Assembly (NCBI GenBank): GCA_902500785.1
Contig: CABVRW010000015.1
Coordinates: forward strand, 18,606 to 61,257
Length of the DNA: 42,652 bases
Direction of reading: 5' to 3'
From: an uncultured Nitrospira sp.
GTDB lineage: Bacteria; Nitrospirota; Nitrospiria; Nitrospirales; Nitrospiraceae
Each line of letters starts with the position of its first letter. The stretch's first letter is position 1. The notes beneath the pieces were generated by a model that searched no databases, was not told where the DNA came from, and saw only the letters and a list, made by a program, of their open reading frames with translations. Both the position numbers and the translations under genes were made by a program. Positions 1-7,443 of the stretch are shown in pieces.

Positions 1-1
1 G

Positions 2-811
2 GCAGCAGACAAGACTGCGGAGCAAGCGACCGCATCCGCCGACAAGAAACCATTCGCCGGTTCTCCAACTCCGGCCGCGTCAGCGCCGGCGGCCGTGCAA
101 TCCTTCAGGCAGACGCAGGCCGACTCTTCAGCTGCACGCCTCACCACACCGAAGCTGAGCGCCCGAGCGCTCTTCTATGGCGAAGCCCACCCCCGCGTAG
201 AGGGAATGGCGCAGGAGAATGAAGGCGCCATGCAGCAGCCAGCCGAGCCAGCGCCGCAGACCAACCGGATGGAAAGGAAAGTGGATCAGTTTGCGTTGGC
301 GGGGAAAGCAGCGGGATCTGCCGACCGACCGAAACCGTTAGGATTGCGCTACAGCTTCGTGACGCGGGGACCCGATGGACAGAGCCAGGAAGTGACTGCG
401 GCCACCGCTGCCGGAAGCACGGAACCGGTCCGCATCACGGTAGAAACCACTCAGGATGCCTATCTGCAAATCCTCCAGAACCTCGGTTCCGCCGGCACCA
501 GACTCTGGTGGCCTTCGCAGGAAACGGGAAAAATCTCCCTCAAGGTCCTCGCTGGAAAACGAACCGAGATTCCCATGCCACCACCGGCGGAAGGCGGTTT
601 GCTCAGTCTCACCGTCCGGCTCTCCCTCAAACCATTTGCGCCGCTGACGATGCAGGAAGTCGGCATGCTCGATCGGTTCTCGGCGAATCTCCTCGTCGAA
701 TCGATCTCTCCCGGTGGACCGGCCGACCTGGATGAAACGGCGACGTACGTGATGAACAACCGCTCGTCTCCGATCGCTCAAATGGCGGTCGAAATTCCCC
801 TCGCTCGTTAA
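2..811 (+). CDS. DUF4384-like protein, 5' end outside window
   Basis: The reading frame is open from base 2, so the gene begins before the window; the GTG at 95 is only an internal possibility. The visible part starts with a low-complexity Ala/Pro/Ser/Thr-rich stretch. It is followed by a compact beta-rich domain (about the last 130 residues) containing RITVETTQDAYLQIL, a LWWPSQETGKISL segment and AGKRTEIPMP. This pattern resembles DUF4384-type domains, which are found at the end of periplasmic or anti-sigma-like proteins. The assignment to that family is by eye and tentative. It ends 14 bases before the convergent stop of the next gene. Confidence 0.6.
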   Translation, partial: AADKTAEQATASADKKPFAGSPTPAASAPAAVQSFRQTQADSSAARLTTPKLSARALFYGEAHPRVEGMAQENEGAMQQPAEPAPQTNRMERKVDQFALAGKAAGSADRPKPLGLRYSFVTRGPDGQSQEVTAATAAGSTEPVRITVETTQDAYLQILQNLGSAGTRLWWPSQETGKISLKVLAGKRTEIPMPPPAEGGLLSLTVRLSLKPFAPLTMQEVGMLDRFSANLLVESISPGGPADLDETATYVMNNRSSPIAQMAVEIPLAR

Positions 812-825
812 CCCTGATCCGCGGT

Positions 826-1299
826 CTATGCCAATCGCATCTGCGCCAAGGACGCGACCGCGTTCCCCCGGCTGGTGTCAGGGGTAATCGCCAATTCCAG
901 CACCGTCACGGCCGGGAGGTCGACATGGTGGTCTTCCGCCTCTGAGGTGGCGCCTTGCGGGTTGAAATTCCACTGCTGCCGCACGATTTCTCGAAACGAC
1001 TCCCCGCCATCCGACGACCAACGGACCACATACTCCTGCGTGCGTTCCATGTCCGGCTCCACAAAATTGAGCCAGATGCGCTTGAGCGACTGGGGCTGCG
1101 AGAAGAGGAGCCGGATCGTCTGTTTTCCCGGTCCTGCGGCACGCCATCCCGAGGTACGACCAAGCACCAACGCGGACTCGATCGGATGGGCCACGTCCTC
1201 CGAGGAGATCTCCACTTCAGCCAGCGCCTCCACATTCAACCACTGCTGGTCCCCGGGCGTTCGGCCTGGCTGCACGGGATCGATAATTCGCTTGCGCAT
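826..1299 (-). CDS. Conserved discoidin-like (F5/8 type C-like) protein
   Basis: The protein has 157 residues, no signal peptide and no membrane segment. The middle and end look like a galactose-binding-like beta sandwich: SGWRAAGPGKQTIRLLF, LKRIWLNFVEPDMERTQEYVV, then RWSSDGGESFREIVRQQWNF and TVLELAITPD near the end. This order (polymer deviation, F-S-S-DGG, then a C-terminal strand) is that of F5/8 type C domains, which bind sugars or other ligands. The ATG at 1299 has a strong ribosome site (GAGGAGG) about 7 bases upstream. The N-terminal 30 residues are polar. The function is unknown. Confidence 0.75.
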   Translation of the reverse strand: MRKRIIDPVQPGRTPGDQQWLNVEALAEVEISSEDVAHPIESALVLGRTSGWRAAGPGKQTIRLLFSQPQSLKRIWLNFVEPDMERTQEYVVRWSSDGGESFREIVRQQWNFNPQGATSEAEDHHVDLPAVTVLELAITPDTSRGNAVASLAQMRLA

Positions 1300-1686
1300 A
1301 GTGATGCCTCCTCAGTTCAACAAATCAACCAGAAGCCTGGCTTCTATCCAAACGGTAGTATGCGCCATACAAGAGATGGTAGCTATGGTGGCGACTCCCA
1401 GGCATTATCCTGATCCAGGGTGAGCGAACGGCATGACTCCGCTCCGCACCTGAGGAGAGTCTATCAAGAACTACGACCCTGGACCACCCACGGGCGAGAC
1501 GATGTGATCCTACTGTCGTGGCCGCTACCGAACATGCGTATCAACCCATACAGAACCACCCGTCAGGCCGAGGTCTCAAGGCCAGTCGCGAACCGGCACC
1601 GAAGGGTGTTCCGCTCCGCCGATGTTCGGACCCCATTTACCTCACATCCGATCTCACGAGGCACACAGATCTCGGTCTGCCTCGAC
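1300..1686. other. 387-base gap without a convincing gene; contains a palindrome
   Basis: Open frames here do not look like proteins. The gap holds the 5' region of the minus-strand gene that starts at 1299. It also contains a perfect interrupted palindrome, AGAAGCC-T-GGCTTCT, at 1331-1345, about 32 bases before that start codon. The palindrome could be an operator or a leader hairpin. I see no clear sigma-70 promoter. Confidence 0.4.
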
Positions 1687-2448
1687 TCATCGTCGACGCT
1701 TCCGCGTTCCTTCGGTAGCGCCTTCAGTCACGGTCGATTCGGCTCTGATTCCAAACGTCGCGTAATAGTCTACGCCATCGAACGGCGCCCTGATATCGAG
1801 GATCCACCGCACTGCATCCGGTCGTCGATTATATGCAGAGATCTGTTCGGTGCCCGGCAGGCCATACTCCACCAACATCCGCTTCTGTATGATCGATGCT
1901 GAGTCCATGGCGCGCTCCAGCGATTCCGCTACGGGCAGCGAGAACTCGAACGGAATCCCGTCACCTGACTGTGCGGTCTCTGCTGCAATCGCCTGAGTCG
2001 CTTCCCACCGGACGTGATCGATATTCCGGTATATGGGCTCGCCCCGATCGCGGTCTCGCACACGAAAAGTCTCAACCAAGCAGATCCGCACGCGGTATTC
2101 GGCCGTAGGTCTCAAGTTCGGAGGGCATCGGATTGTTCCGGCAAACGGTTTTCCCATCTTCGGACCGGGAGGCGGGAACTCCAGCACCGAGATGCCGAAT
2201 CGCCGTCCACGGATCGTTTCGTACAGGCCTCGGCCCAGATACACCGTTCCGGTGACCGCAAGCAGCGCCACCAAGAAAACGGCCGGATTGAAGTCAGGCG
2301 AATCGATGTCGTAGGTCAGCGGTTCTCCAAACAACCATGGCAGAGCCGCCGCTCCCACCAGCGCCACAACCCCCATCGACCAATTCACAAAGGTGTCCGA
2401 CCTGGCTCCGTCCTCGATCCGAATCAGCGCGGGTGAAGCATGTTTCAT
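1687..2448 (-). CDS. Membrane protein with two N-terminal helices and an arrestin-like domain
   Basis: From the ATG at 2448 the protein has 253 residues. Two hydrophobic segments (about residues 22-40 and 57-72) are followed by a soluble region of about 170 residues. That region has strands such as GRRFGISVLEFPPP, RPTAEYRVRICLVETF and DAVRWILDIRAPFDGVDYYATFGI. The ending recalls the substrate-like half of DUF3592-neighbourhood membrane proteins (VRW-L-V and G-DY-F). The start is uncertain: the frame stays open to 2526 and no Shine-Dalgarno motif is seen at either ATG; 2448 is chosen because it precedes the first helix closely. The C-terminus is basic (TRKRRR). No function can be named. Confidence 0.65.
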   Translation of the reverse strand: MKHASPALIRIEDGARSDTFVNWSMGVVALVGAAALPWLFGEPLTYDIDSPDFNPAVFLVALLAVTGTVYLGRGLYETIRGRRFGISVLEFPPPGPKMGKPFAGTIRCPPNLRPTAEYRVRICLVETFRVRDRDRGEPIYRNIDHVRWEATQAIAAETAQSGDGIPFEFSLPVAESLERAMDSASIIQKRMLVEYGLPGTEQISAYNRRPDAVRWILDIRAPFDGVDYYATFGIRAESTVTEGATEGTRKRRR

Positions 2449-2668
2449 TGTCGCCGGCACTAGTGAGGAGAACAGCGCTCGCTCGCCGCGCCGGTGGATC
2501 GGCATGGTCGAACAGCACATGCGCATCGTGTCGAAAAATCACCTTCCCGCTTCCTCGTGTCGACGGATGTCCAGCACCGACTGCCGGCGTCTCGCGAAAC
2601 CAAGAGCACCACGCCATGCCGTTCGACCCCGTTCCGCGCCCTCCCCGTCTTCCGACCCGACGCCCCCA

Positions 2669-3085
2669 TCAGCGGCCGGGCCTCTCGGCAGGGATCAGCG
2701 TCATCTCCGCCGGCTGACCGGGGTTGTGACTTCTGATGTTGAACTCGTCCCGACTCAGACTCAGGACATCCACCTGGTACGGAAGACCCTGTTCAACCAT
2801 CGTCAAGACTCCTGCGTCATCCCTCCAGGTTCCGAGCGTCGGCTTATTATCGGGAGCAGTGACCACCAGGGTGCCATCGGACAAGAAGACATAGAGCGTC
2901 CCGGGCATGACACTGGACGACTGACTCACCGCCCAGACGATGTTGACGAATCCGACAGCGGCTTCCGGTGCTTCCTGATGGCTGGTTGCGGACGGAGCCG
3001 GTGGCTCGGAACAAGCGGAGAGAAGGACCCCTGCCGTGACGAACAGGGCAACGAGTCGAAGCTGTTGGGCAGGCCCTGTATTCAT
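2669..3085 (-). CDS. Small lipoprotein
   Basis: The protein has 138 residues from the ATG at 3085, chosen because it places a lipoprotein signal (LFVTAGVLLSAC) at the N-terminus; longer starts would bury it. The mature part (about 112 residues) begins with a Pro/Ser-rich linker and ends in a small beta domain with GTLYVFLSDGTLVVTAPDN, LGTWRDDAGVLTMVEQG and DEFNIRSHNPGQPAEMTLIPA. The pattern resembles lipocalin-like or META-like small envelope proteins, where a written-out constant and a DGT turn recur, but I do not recognise a named family. It lies 220 bases upstream of the two-helix membrane protein on the same strand. Confidence 0.72.
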   Translation of the reverse strand: MNTGPAQQLRLVALFVTAGVLLSACSEPPAPSATSHQEAPEAAVGFVNIVWAVSQSSSVMPGTLYVFLSDGTLVVTAPDNKPTLGTWRDDAGVLTMVEQGLPYQVDVLSLSRDEFNIRSHNPGQPAEMTLIPAERPGR

Positions 3086-3191
3086 GATTGAAGCACGACC
3101 ATTCCCGGTCGTGAGTTGGAGCCCATCGGTCTCGAAGCCAAATGGGTCACCAAGCCGACCCATGGGCACACACAGATTACATCATTCGGCA

Positions 3192-3554
3192 TCACGGATA
3201 GAACCGGATCACCAACATTCCGGCGATTGCCGACACTCCGCCGGTCAGACATAAGAAGAATCCTAGCGCACCCGCCACAAACCAGGGACGCACACGCTGA
3301 TACTCCTCCGGCGTGAGACACGGATGCAACTCGACGGGCTTGCGCCACCAACGAGGCGGAAGCGCCATGCGTGCGGCAAGCGCCCGATAGAGCACCACGT
3401 GATACCACCAGCCTGTCGGGATCCCGATGAGCAGCCCGACGGCCAGCCCCCACAACCCCACCTCAACCATGAGGGGTGGGGTGACGACGACCGCCAGCAA
3501 GCCGATCAGGCCGATCACTACCAGGCCCCCGAGCACGAGAAGCAACTCAAGCAT
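3192..3554 (-). CDS. Small two- to three-helix membrane protein
   Basis: The protein has 120 residues from the ATG at 3554. Hydrophobic segments lie at about residues 2-24, 28-50 and 93-117, with a basic loop in between (RALAARMALPPRWWRKP) and an acidic-to-aromatic segment PCLTPEEYQRVRPWF. A TATAAT hexamer stands 7 bases before this ATG, which supports it as the start and as a possible leaderless transcript. The frame remains open upstream to 3827. That extension is polar and Arg-rich, does not lead into the first helix naturally, and is not included. The family is not recognised. Confidence 0.7.
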   Translation of the reverse strand: MLELLLVLGGLVVIGLIGLLAVVVTPPLMVEVGLWGLAVGLLIGIPTGWWYHVVLYRALAARMALPPRWWRKPVELHPCLTPEEYQRVRPWFVAGALGFFLCLTGGVSAIAGMLVIRFYP

Positions 3555-3947
3555 GGGGCGGATTATACCGGAGGAACGGCAGGGATGGCAGGCAATGAGC
3601 ACGTCGTCTAAGGAAGGACTTACACTCCATTGCGATCCTTCAGTCTCAACATTTCGCCTGATTCTTCGCAGAAGAGGATCGACCCCAGAGACGAGCTGGT
3701 CCCGCCGGCGAATGTAAGAAGGGAGAACCTTGATGGGTCGGTCAAGTAGCCTAGCTAAGGATCGGAGACTGTCCGCAGGCACATTCGAGCGGTACTCTTG
3801 CGCAACGCGAGGAATAACGAGCGTCACGGTTGGACACGCCGGCGAGATGGTGAGCCGTCAGGACCTGTGTAGACCGGCCGACTCGCCTCCCTCTCCTTGC
3901 ACGTACGCGCCATTCGTAATACTCAGGAACCAGAGAAGACATCGACT
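3555..3947. other. 393-base gap upstream of the nucleotidyltransferase
   Basis: It holds the promoter region of the minus-strand membrane gene. On the plus strand, about 100 bases before the nucleotidyltransferase start, there is no clear promoter. Frames through this part exist on both strands but show no recognisable protein. Confidence 0.3.
3562..3567 (-). promoter_or_regulatory. -10 hexamer TATAAT directly before the ATG at 3554
   Basis: On the minus strand TATAAT is followed by 7 bases and then the ATG. Transcription would begin at or next to the start codon, so the message would be leaderless. No good -35 hexamer is visible at 16-18 bases. Confidence 0.5.
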
Positions 3948-4352
3948 ATGGAACGCCCACTATCACAATTCTCGACCAAGCTAGAACGACAGCTGATAGA
4001 TGTCCTCACTCACTATCCCTCTGTAACTATGGCATTCCTCTTTGGTTCGCTCGCAGCCGGCCATGACCGAATGGAGAGCGATCTTGATCTCGCAGTCGCA
4101 GCTACCACACCCCTCACCTCTCAAGCCCGGATCGATCTGATCGAAAATCTCGCGGTCGCAATCGGTCGCCCTGTTGATCTCATCGACCTCGCTCAGGCGC
4201 ATGGTCCGTTGTTGCAACTCCTCCGCCCTCCACTTGGTGCGCGGGCAGCAAACAAGAAGGGAGGTTTGGTCGCGGCCCTCCTAACCTCCTACAATCCCGC
4301 ATGTTTCCTACCCCCTCTGATGCCTGAAAGGATTCTCCGCCTCGCGCCATAA
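3948..4352 (+). CDS. MNT-type nucleotidyltransferase, C-terminus probably truncated
   Basis: The protein has 134 residues. Residues 22-85 carry the minimal nucleotidyltransferase signature: FLFGSLAAGHDRMESDLDLAVA (GS, then D-x-D) and RPVDLIDLAQAHGPLL. This is the MntA/HEPN-MNT antitoxin family, whose members transfer AMP to a Tyr of a HEPN toxin. In the family the domain continues after the LL segment with a G-R-R-L and a helix ending near residue 130-140. Here that part is replaced by Pro/Ala/Leu-rich sequence without resemblance. No HEPN partner gene is present on either side. It is therefore probably a decaying orphan. The start at ATG 3948 is preferred over 3897 because it directly precedes the helix before the GS motif. 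Confidence 0.55.
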   Translation: MERPLSQFSTKLERQLIDVLTHYPSVTMAFLFGSLAAGHDRMESDLDLAVAATTPLTSQARIDLIENLAVAIGRPVDLIDLAQAHGPLLQLLRPPLGARAANKKGGLVAALLTSYNPACFLPPLMPERILRLAP

Positions 4353-4369
4353 CCTCCTATGAACGGAGG
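4353..4369 (+). promoter_or_regulatory. Hairpin covering the ribosome site of the following gene
   Basis: CCTCC (4353-4357), a 7-base loop, and GGAGG (4365-4369) form a small stem that includes the Shine-Dalgarno sequence of the gene at 4375. It begins directly after the stop codon of the nucleotidyltransferase. Ribosomes ending there would melt it, so the two genes may be translationally coupled. Confidence 0.35.
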
Positions 4370-4374
4370 ACACT

Positions 4375-6651
4375 ATGGCGCAAGGGAGCAAACCCACTCA
4401 ACCAACGACGCCCGCGACCTCATTCGATCCCCGCCTCTACCAAATCGCTAGTCTGGGGACCTTGCTGACGTACGGTCTCTTCTGGCTCCACTTCGACGTG
4501 AGCATCTGGCAGATCGCCGTTACGATTGGAACGGCCCTGCTCACTCAATATGCGGGAACGCGCCTCGCCAAGCTTCCAAGCTTCGATCCCAAGAGCGCCC
4601 TTATCTCCTCTTTGTCCCTCTGCATCCTGCTCCGCACCAATGATCCGGCCATCTCGGCTGTGGCGGCTTGTGTGGCAATCGCCGGCAAGTTCCTCTTTCG
4701 CTGGAGAGGCAAACACCTCTTCAATCCCACCAACTTCGCCCTCGCGGTCATGCTCGCTTGCGGACTGGGCTGGATCTCGCCGGGACAATGGGGGCAAGTC
4801 GCCTGGTTCGGCTTTCTCATCGCCTGCCTCGGCAGTCTTGTGGTCACCCGCGCGGCGCGAGCCGATGTCACGCTGTCCTTCCTCGCCATCTATGGAGGGC
4901 TCCTGTTCGCACGGGCGCTGTGGCTCGGTGATCCGCCGACGATTCCGCTCCATCAAATCGAAAACGGCGCGCTTCTCATCTTCGCGTTCTTCATGATCTC
5001 CGACCCGAAGACGACGCCGGACTCTCGCACCGGACGGATCGTCTACGCGCTCTGCGTCGCCCTGGCCGCGCTCTACGTCCAATTCGGATTGTTTTACCCC
5101 AATGGACCGCTCTGGGGGCTTATCGCCTGCGCCCCGCTCGTGGCTGTGCTGGATTGGCTGTTCCCCGGGATTCGTTACCACTGGACCGACACGAGGCTGA
5201 GCAATCCCACCGGCTGCGTTCGCGCATCGCTCAACGTCGTGTCATCCGCCGCTCATCGGCCGTCCGTTCTCGTCCCTGTTATGTCATCAACCAAGGAGGT
5301 GCTTATGAGACGTGTCATCGTTCCCTCATTGTTACTCACCCTCGGCTTACTCGCATGGAGCGGCGACGCCTCGGCCTTTTGCGGCTTCTACGTCGGCAAA
5401 GCCGACACGAAACTCTTCAACAAGGCCTCCGAAGTGGCGATCGTGCGCCACAAGGATAAGACCGTCATCACGATGGCGAACGACTTCACCGGCGACGTGA
5501 AGGAATTCGCGCTGGTGGTGCCGGTTCCGACTCTGTTGGAGAAGGATCAGATTCACGTCGGCGATCCGGCCGTGCTCAAACACCTGGCCGACTACTCGGC
5601 GCCGAGGCTCGTGGAGTACTTCGACGAGAATCCCTGTCTGCACGACGAATTGATGGAACGCCGGAGCATGGACGCGATGAAGAGCATGGCGCCTACGGCA
5701 GGTTCACCTCGCGAGCGCGAGAAGGCCTTGGGCGTCACCGTCGAAGCGCAGTATACCGTCGGCGAGTATGACATCCTGATCCTCTCGGCCAAGGAAAGTA
5801 ATGGACTTGAAACCTGGCTGACCGAGAACGGCTATCGCCTTCCGAACGGCGCATCCTCAGTCCTCCACAGTTATCTCAAACAAGGCATGAAATTCTTCGT
5901 AGCGAAAGTGAATCTTGGCGAGCAGGCCAAACTCGGCCTGACCCACCTGCGGCCGCTTCAGATTGCGTTCGAATCACCGAAGTTCATGTTACCCATCCGA
6001 CTAGGCACGGTGAATGCCGACGGAGCGCAGGAACTGTTTGTGTACTTCTTGACGAAACAGGGCCGGGTGGAAACCACCAACTACCGGACCGTGCGGCTGC
6101 CCGACGCGCAGGAACTCCCGCTCTATGTCAAGGATAGGTTCGGCGACTTCTACCGCGACCTGTTCACGCAGCAGGTGAAGCGCGAGAGCGAACGCGGCGT
6201 GTTCATGGAATATGCCTGGGACATGAATTGGTGTGACCCCTGCGCGGCCAATCCGCTCTCGGCTGAGGAACTGCGAGGGCTCGGTGTCTTCTGGCAGGAT
6301 GGGAACGGACGGATGGGGAAAGGGATACCGATGGCGCAGAACGTGTTCCTCACCCGACTGCATGTCCGCTACGACGCCGCCCATTTTCCTGAAGACCTGA
6401 TGTTCCAGGAAACTTCGGACCGCGGCAACTTCCAGGCTCGCTACATCCTGCGCCACCCCTGGACCGGGACCGATGCATGCCCCGCCGCCACGGCGTACCG
6501 GCGGCAATTGCAGGAGCGGTATGAGCGGGAAGCGCACACGCTGGCTTCGCTGACGGGCTGGAACATCGCCGACATTCGCCGGTCGATGAACCTCGCGTCA
6601 TTGCCGGCCGGCGAAGAAAAGAAATGGTATCAACGCCTGTGGGTGAACTAG
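4375..6651 (+). CDS. NqrB/RnfD-like membrane protein fused in frame to a DUF2330 protein
   Basis: One open frame of 758 residues holds two unrelated proteins. Residues 1-275 are a polytopic membrane protein with about nine hydrophobic segments. The segment GKHLFNPTNFALAVMLACG and the later ISDPKTTPDSRTGRIVYAL are typical of the NqrB/RnfD family of sodium- or proton-coupled electron-transfer subunits. The Thr-flavin attachment motif is not seen. Residues 276-310 look like translated intergenic sequence. Residue 311 is the Met of a DUF2330 protein with its own signal peptide and ribosome site. A signal peptide in the middle of a polytopic protein is unusual, so the fusion is probably a lost stop codon and two products are likely. 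The ATG at 4375 follows GGAGG by 5 bases. Confidence 0.7.
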   Translation: MAQGSKPTQPTTPATSFDPRLYQIASLGTLLTYGLFWLHFDVSIWQIAVTIGTALLTQYAGTRLAKLPSFDPKSALISSLSLCILLRTNDPAISAVAACVAIAGKFLFRWRGKHLFNPTNFALAVMLACGLGWISPGQWGQVAWFGFLIACLGSLVVTRAARADVTLSFLAIYGGLLFARALWLGDPPTIPLHQIENGALLIFAFFMISDPKTTPDSRTGRIVYALCVALAALYVQFGLFYPNGPLWGLIACAPLVAVLDWLFPGIRYHWTDTRLSNPTGCVRASLNVVSSAAHRPSVLVPVMSSTKEVLMRRVIVPSLLLTLGLLAWSGDASAFCGFYVGKADTKLFNKASEVAIVRHKDKTVITMANDFTGDVKEFALVVPVPTLLEKDQIHVGDPAVLKHLADYSAPRLVEYFDENPCLHDELMERRSMDAMKSMAPTAGSPREREKALGVTVEAQYTVGEYDILILSAKESNGLETWLTENGYRLPNGASSVLHSYLKQGMKFFVAKVNLGEQAKLGLTHLRPLQIAFESPKFMLPIRLGTVNADGAQELFVYFLTKQGRVETTNYRTVRLPDAQELPLYVKDRFGDFYRDLFTQQVKRESERGVFMEYAWDMNWCDPCAANPLSAEELRGLGVFWQDGNGRMGKGIPMAQNVFLTRLHVRYDAAHFPEDLMFQETSDRGNFQARYILRHPWTGTDACPAATAYRRQLQERYEREAHTLASLTGWNIADIRRSMNLASLPAGEEKKWYQRLWVN
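5293..5299 (+). promoter_or_regulatory. Internal Shine-Dalgarno sequence for the DUF2330 part
   Basis: AAGGAGG, a full match to the anti-Shine-Dalgarno core, lies 5 bases before the ATG at 5305, inside the longer open frame. It decides that the DUF2330 protein can start on its own. Confidence 0.75.
5305..6651 (+). CDS. DUF2330 periplasmic protein (internal start)
   Basis: The product from this ATG has 448 residues. It opens with a clear signal peptide (VPSLLLTLGLLAWSGDASA, cleavage likely before FCGFYVG). The following DUF2330 domain shows FCGFYVGKADTKLFNKASEV, MANDFTGDVKEFALVVPVP and, near the end, a Cys pair in NWCDPCAANP. Members are secreted and of unknown function, often next to membrane electron-transfer or Gram-negative envelope genes. 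Here it follows a NqrB/RnfD-like gene without an intervening stop. A hairpin terminator follows the stop at once. The domain assignment is firm; a redox role is only suggested by the neighbour and the CxxC. Confidence 0.85.
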   Translation: MRRVIVPSLLLTLGLLAWSGDASAFCGFYVGKADTKLFNKASEVAIVRHKDKTVITMANDFTGDVKEFALVVPVPTLLEKDQIHVGDPAVLKHLADYSAPRLVEYFDENPCLHDELMERRSMDAMKSMAPTAGSPREREKALGVTVEAQYTVGEYDILILSAKESNGLETWLTENGYRLPNGASSVLHSYLKQGMKFFVAKVNLGEQAKLGLTHLRPLQIAFESPKFMLPIRLGTVNADGAQELFVYFLTKQGRVETTNYRTVRLPDAQELPLYVKDRFGDFYRDLFTQQVKRESERGVFMEYAWDMNWCDPCAANPLSAEELRGLGVFWQDGNGRMGKGIPMAQNVFLTRLHVRYDAAHFPEDLMFQETSDRGNFQARYILRHPWTGTDACPAATAYRRQLQERYEREAHTLASLTGWNIADIRRSMNLASLPAGEEKKWYQRLWVN

Positions 6652-6668
6652 CAGGAGAAGGCCGTCAT

Positions 6669-6696
6669 GCGGGGGCCGGGCCCACTTGGCCCCCGC
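6669..6696. terminator. Bidirectional hairpin between convergent genes
   Basis: A perfect 9-base-pair stem, GCGGGGGCC with GGCCCCCGC, and a 10-base loop lies between the DUF2330 gene and the convergent DUF3617 gene. There is no U-run. Confidence 0.6.
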
Positions 6697-6740
6697 CTGC
6701 ATGGGTGGATGGTAGGTTCCAGACGGACACCCGAGGAACA

Positions 6741-7187
6741 TTACTTGCCGGAGCATTCCCCGGTTCGTTTTCCGTCAACTTTCATCGTCACCGACAGCGC
6801 TTGATCACCCTTGGGGGTCGCTTTACGCACAACGGAAAAGCCAGTGGGGGACACCATCCCCTCCACGCGAGTGATCGCATAGACGCCTTCAACGTCGTAA
6901 CTGATATTCCCGCTTTGTATCGACACATTCATCACCCTGCTCGAGGGATTCGGCTGAAACCCGTTCACCGTGTAGTAGTTGAAGACGGCATCCGGATTGG
7001 CGAGATGCTCTTCTCTCACGCAACGGGTGCGAGTGTCGGGCTTGCCCGCCTCTCCGTTGCTGGATTCCGTGACAGCCGTCACTTGATACTCGCCTGGCTT
7101 CAGAGGAACCGATTCCGCCCGTACCGGCGCAGCCCACAGGGTGACGCCGACGACCACATATAGTAGCCTGCATACTTTCATCTTCAA
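6741..7187 (-). CDS. DUF3617 family periplasmic protein
   Basis: The protein has 148 residues with an N-terminal signal peptide (VCRLLYVVVGVTLWAAPVRA). The mature part begins with LKPGEYQVTAVTE, followed by TRCVREEHLANPDAVF, a Cys-containing strand, and a beta-rich body ending in KVDGKRTGECSGK. This order (G-x-W/Y-x-V-T, then a conserved Cys, then a terminal G-x-C) is the DUF3617 pattern. Family function is unknown. The ATG at 7187 follows AGGAGG at 8 bases. It is convergent with the DUF2330 gene and divergent from the DUF3015-like gene. Confidence 0.8.
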   Translation of the reverse strand: MKMKVCRLLYVVVGVTLWAAPVRAESVPLKPGEYQVTAVTESSNGEAGKPDTRTRCVREEHLANPDAVFNYYTVNGFQPNPSSRVMNVSIQSGNISYDVEGVYAITRVEGMVSPTGFSVVRKATPKGDQALSVTMKVDGKRTGECSGK

Positions 7188-7385
7188 GCCTCCTCATCAT
7201 ACCGGGGTGCGCCCGCTCCTGGGTCTCTGATTGTGCCCAGACCGCCTCGCCCGAAGTTCCGCCCCATACAAGGCCTCGGCGATTGTGCTCATGCCTGTGA
7301 TTATTGTCAACGGGTTTGGCGGCGAAACGAACCGGCGTTTTCCCACCATACCTGGGCATCTCTCCAGGCTCAATCCGGCCGCCAC

Positions 7386-7396
7386 TATGATATAGT
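7386..7396 (+). promoter_or_regulatory. Probable -10 region for the DUF3015-like lipoprotein gene
   Basis: Overlapping hexamers TATGAT (7386-7391) and TATAGT (7391-7396) lie about 50 bases before the ATG at 7444. No strong -35 element is seen. Confidence 0.35.
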
Positions 7397-7443
7397 CTGG
7401 CATCATCGCATCGATGATTGTCGCCTCGCAAAGGAGCGTACCT

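Noticed and set aside
3555-3827. Upstream extension of the small membrane protein at 3192-3554
   Set aside because: The segment looks polypeptide-like (LARLLDRPIKVLP), but a TATAAT hexamer just before ATG 3554 and the lack of a ribosome site upstream favour the short start. It could be a remnant of another gene; I cannot name it.
4420-5181. Long minus-strand open frame opposite the membrane protein
   Set aside because: Composition is highly charged, without hydrophobic core or motif; the plus strand carries a recognisable membrane family, so this is a mirror effect of GC-rich codon use.
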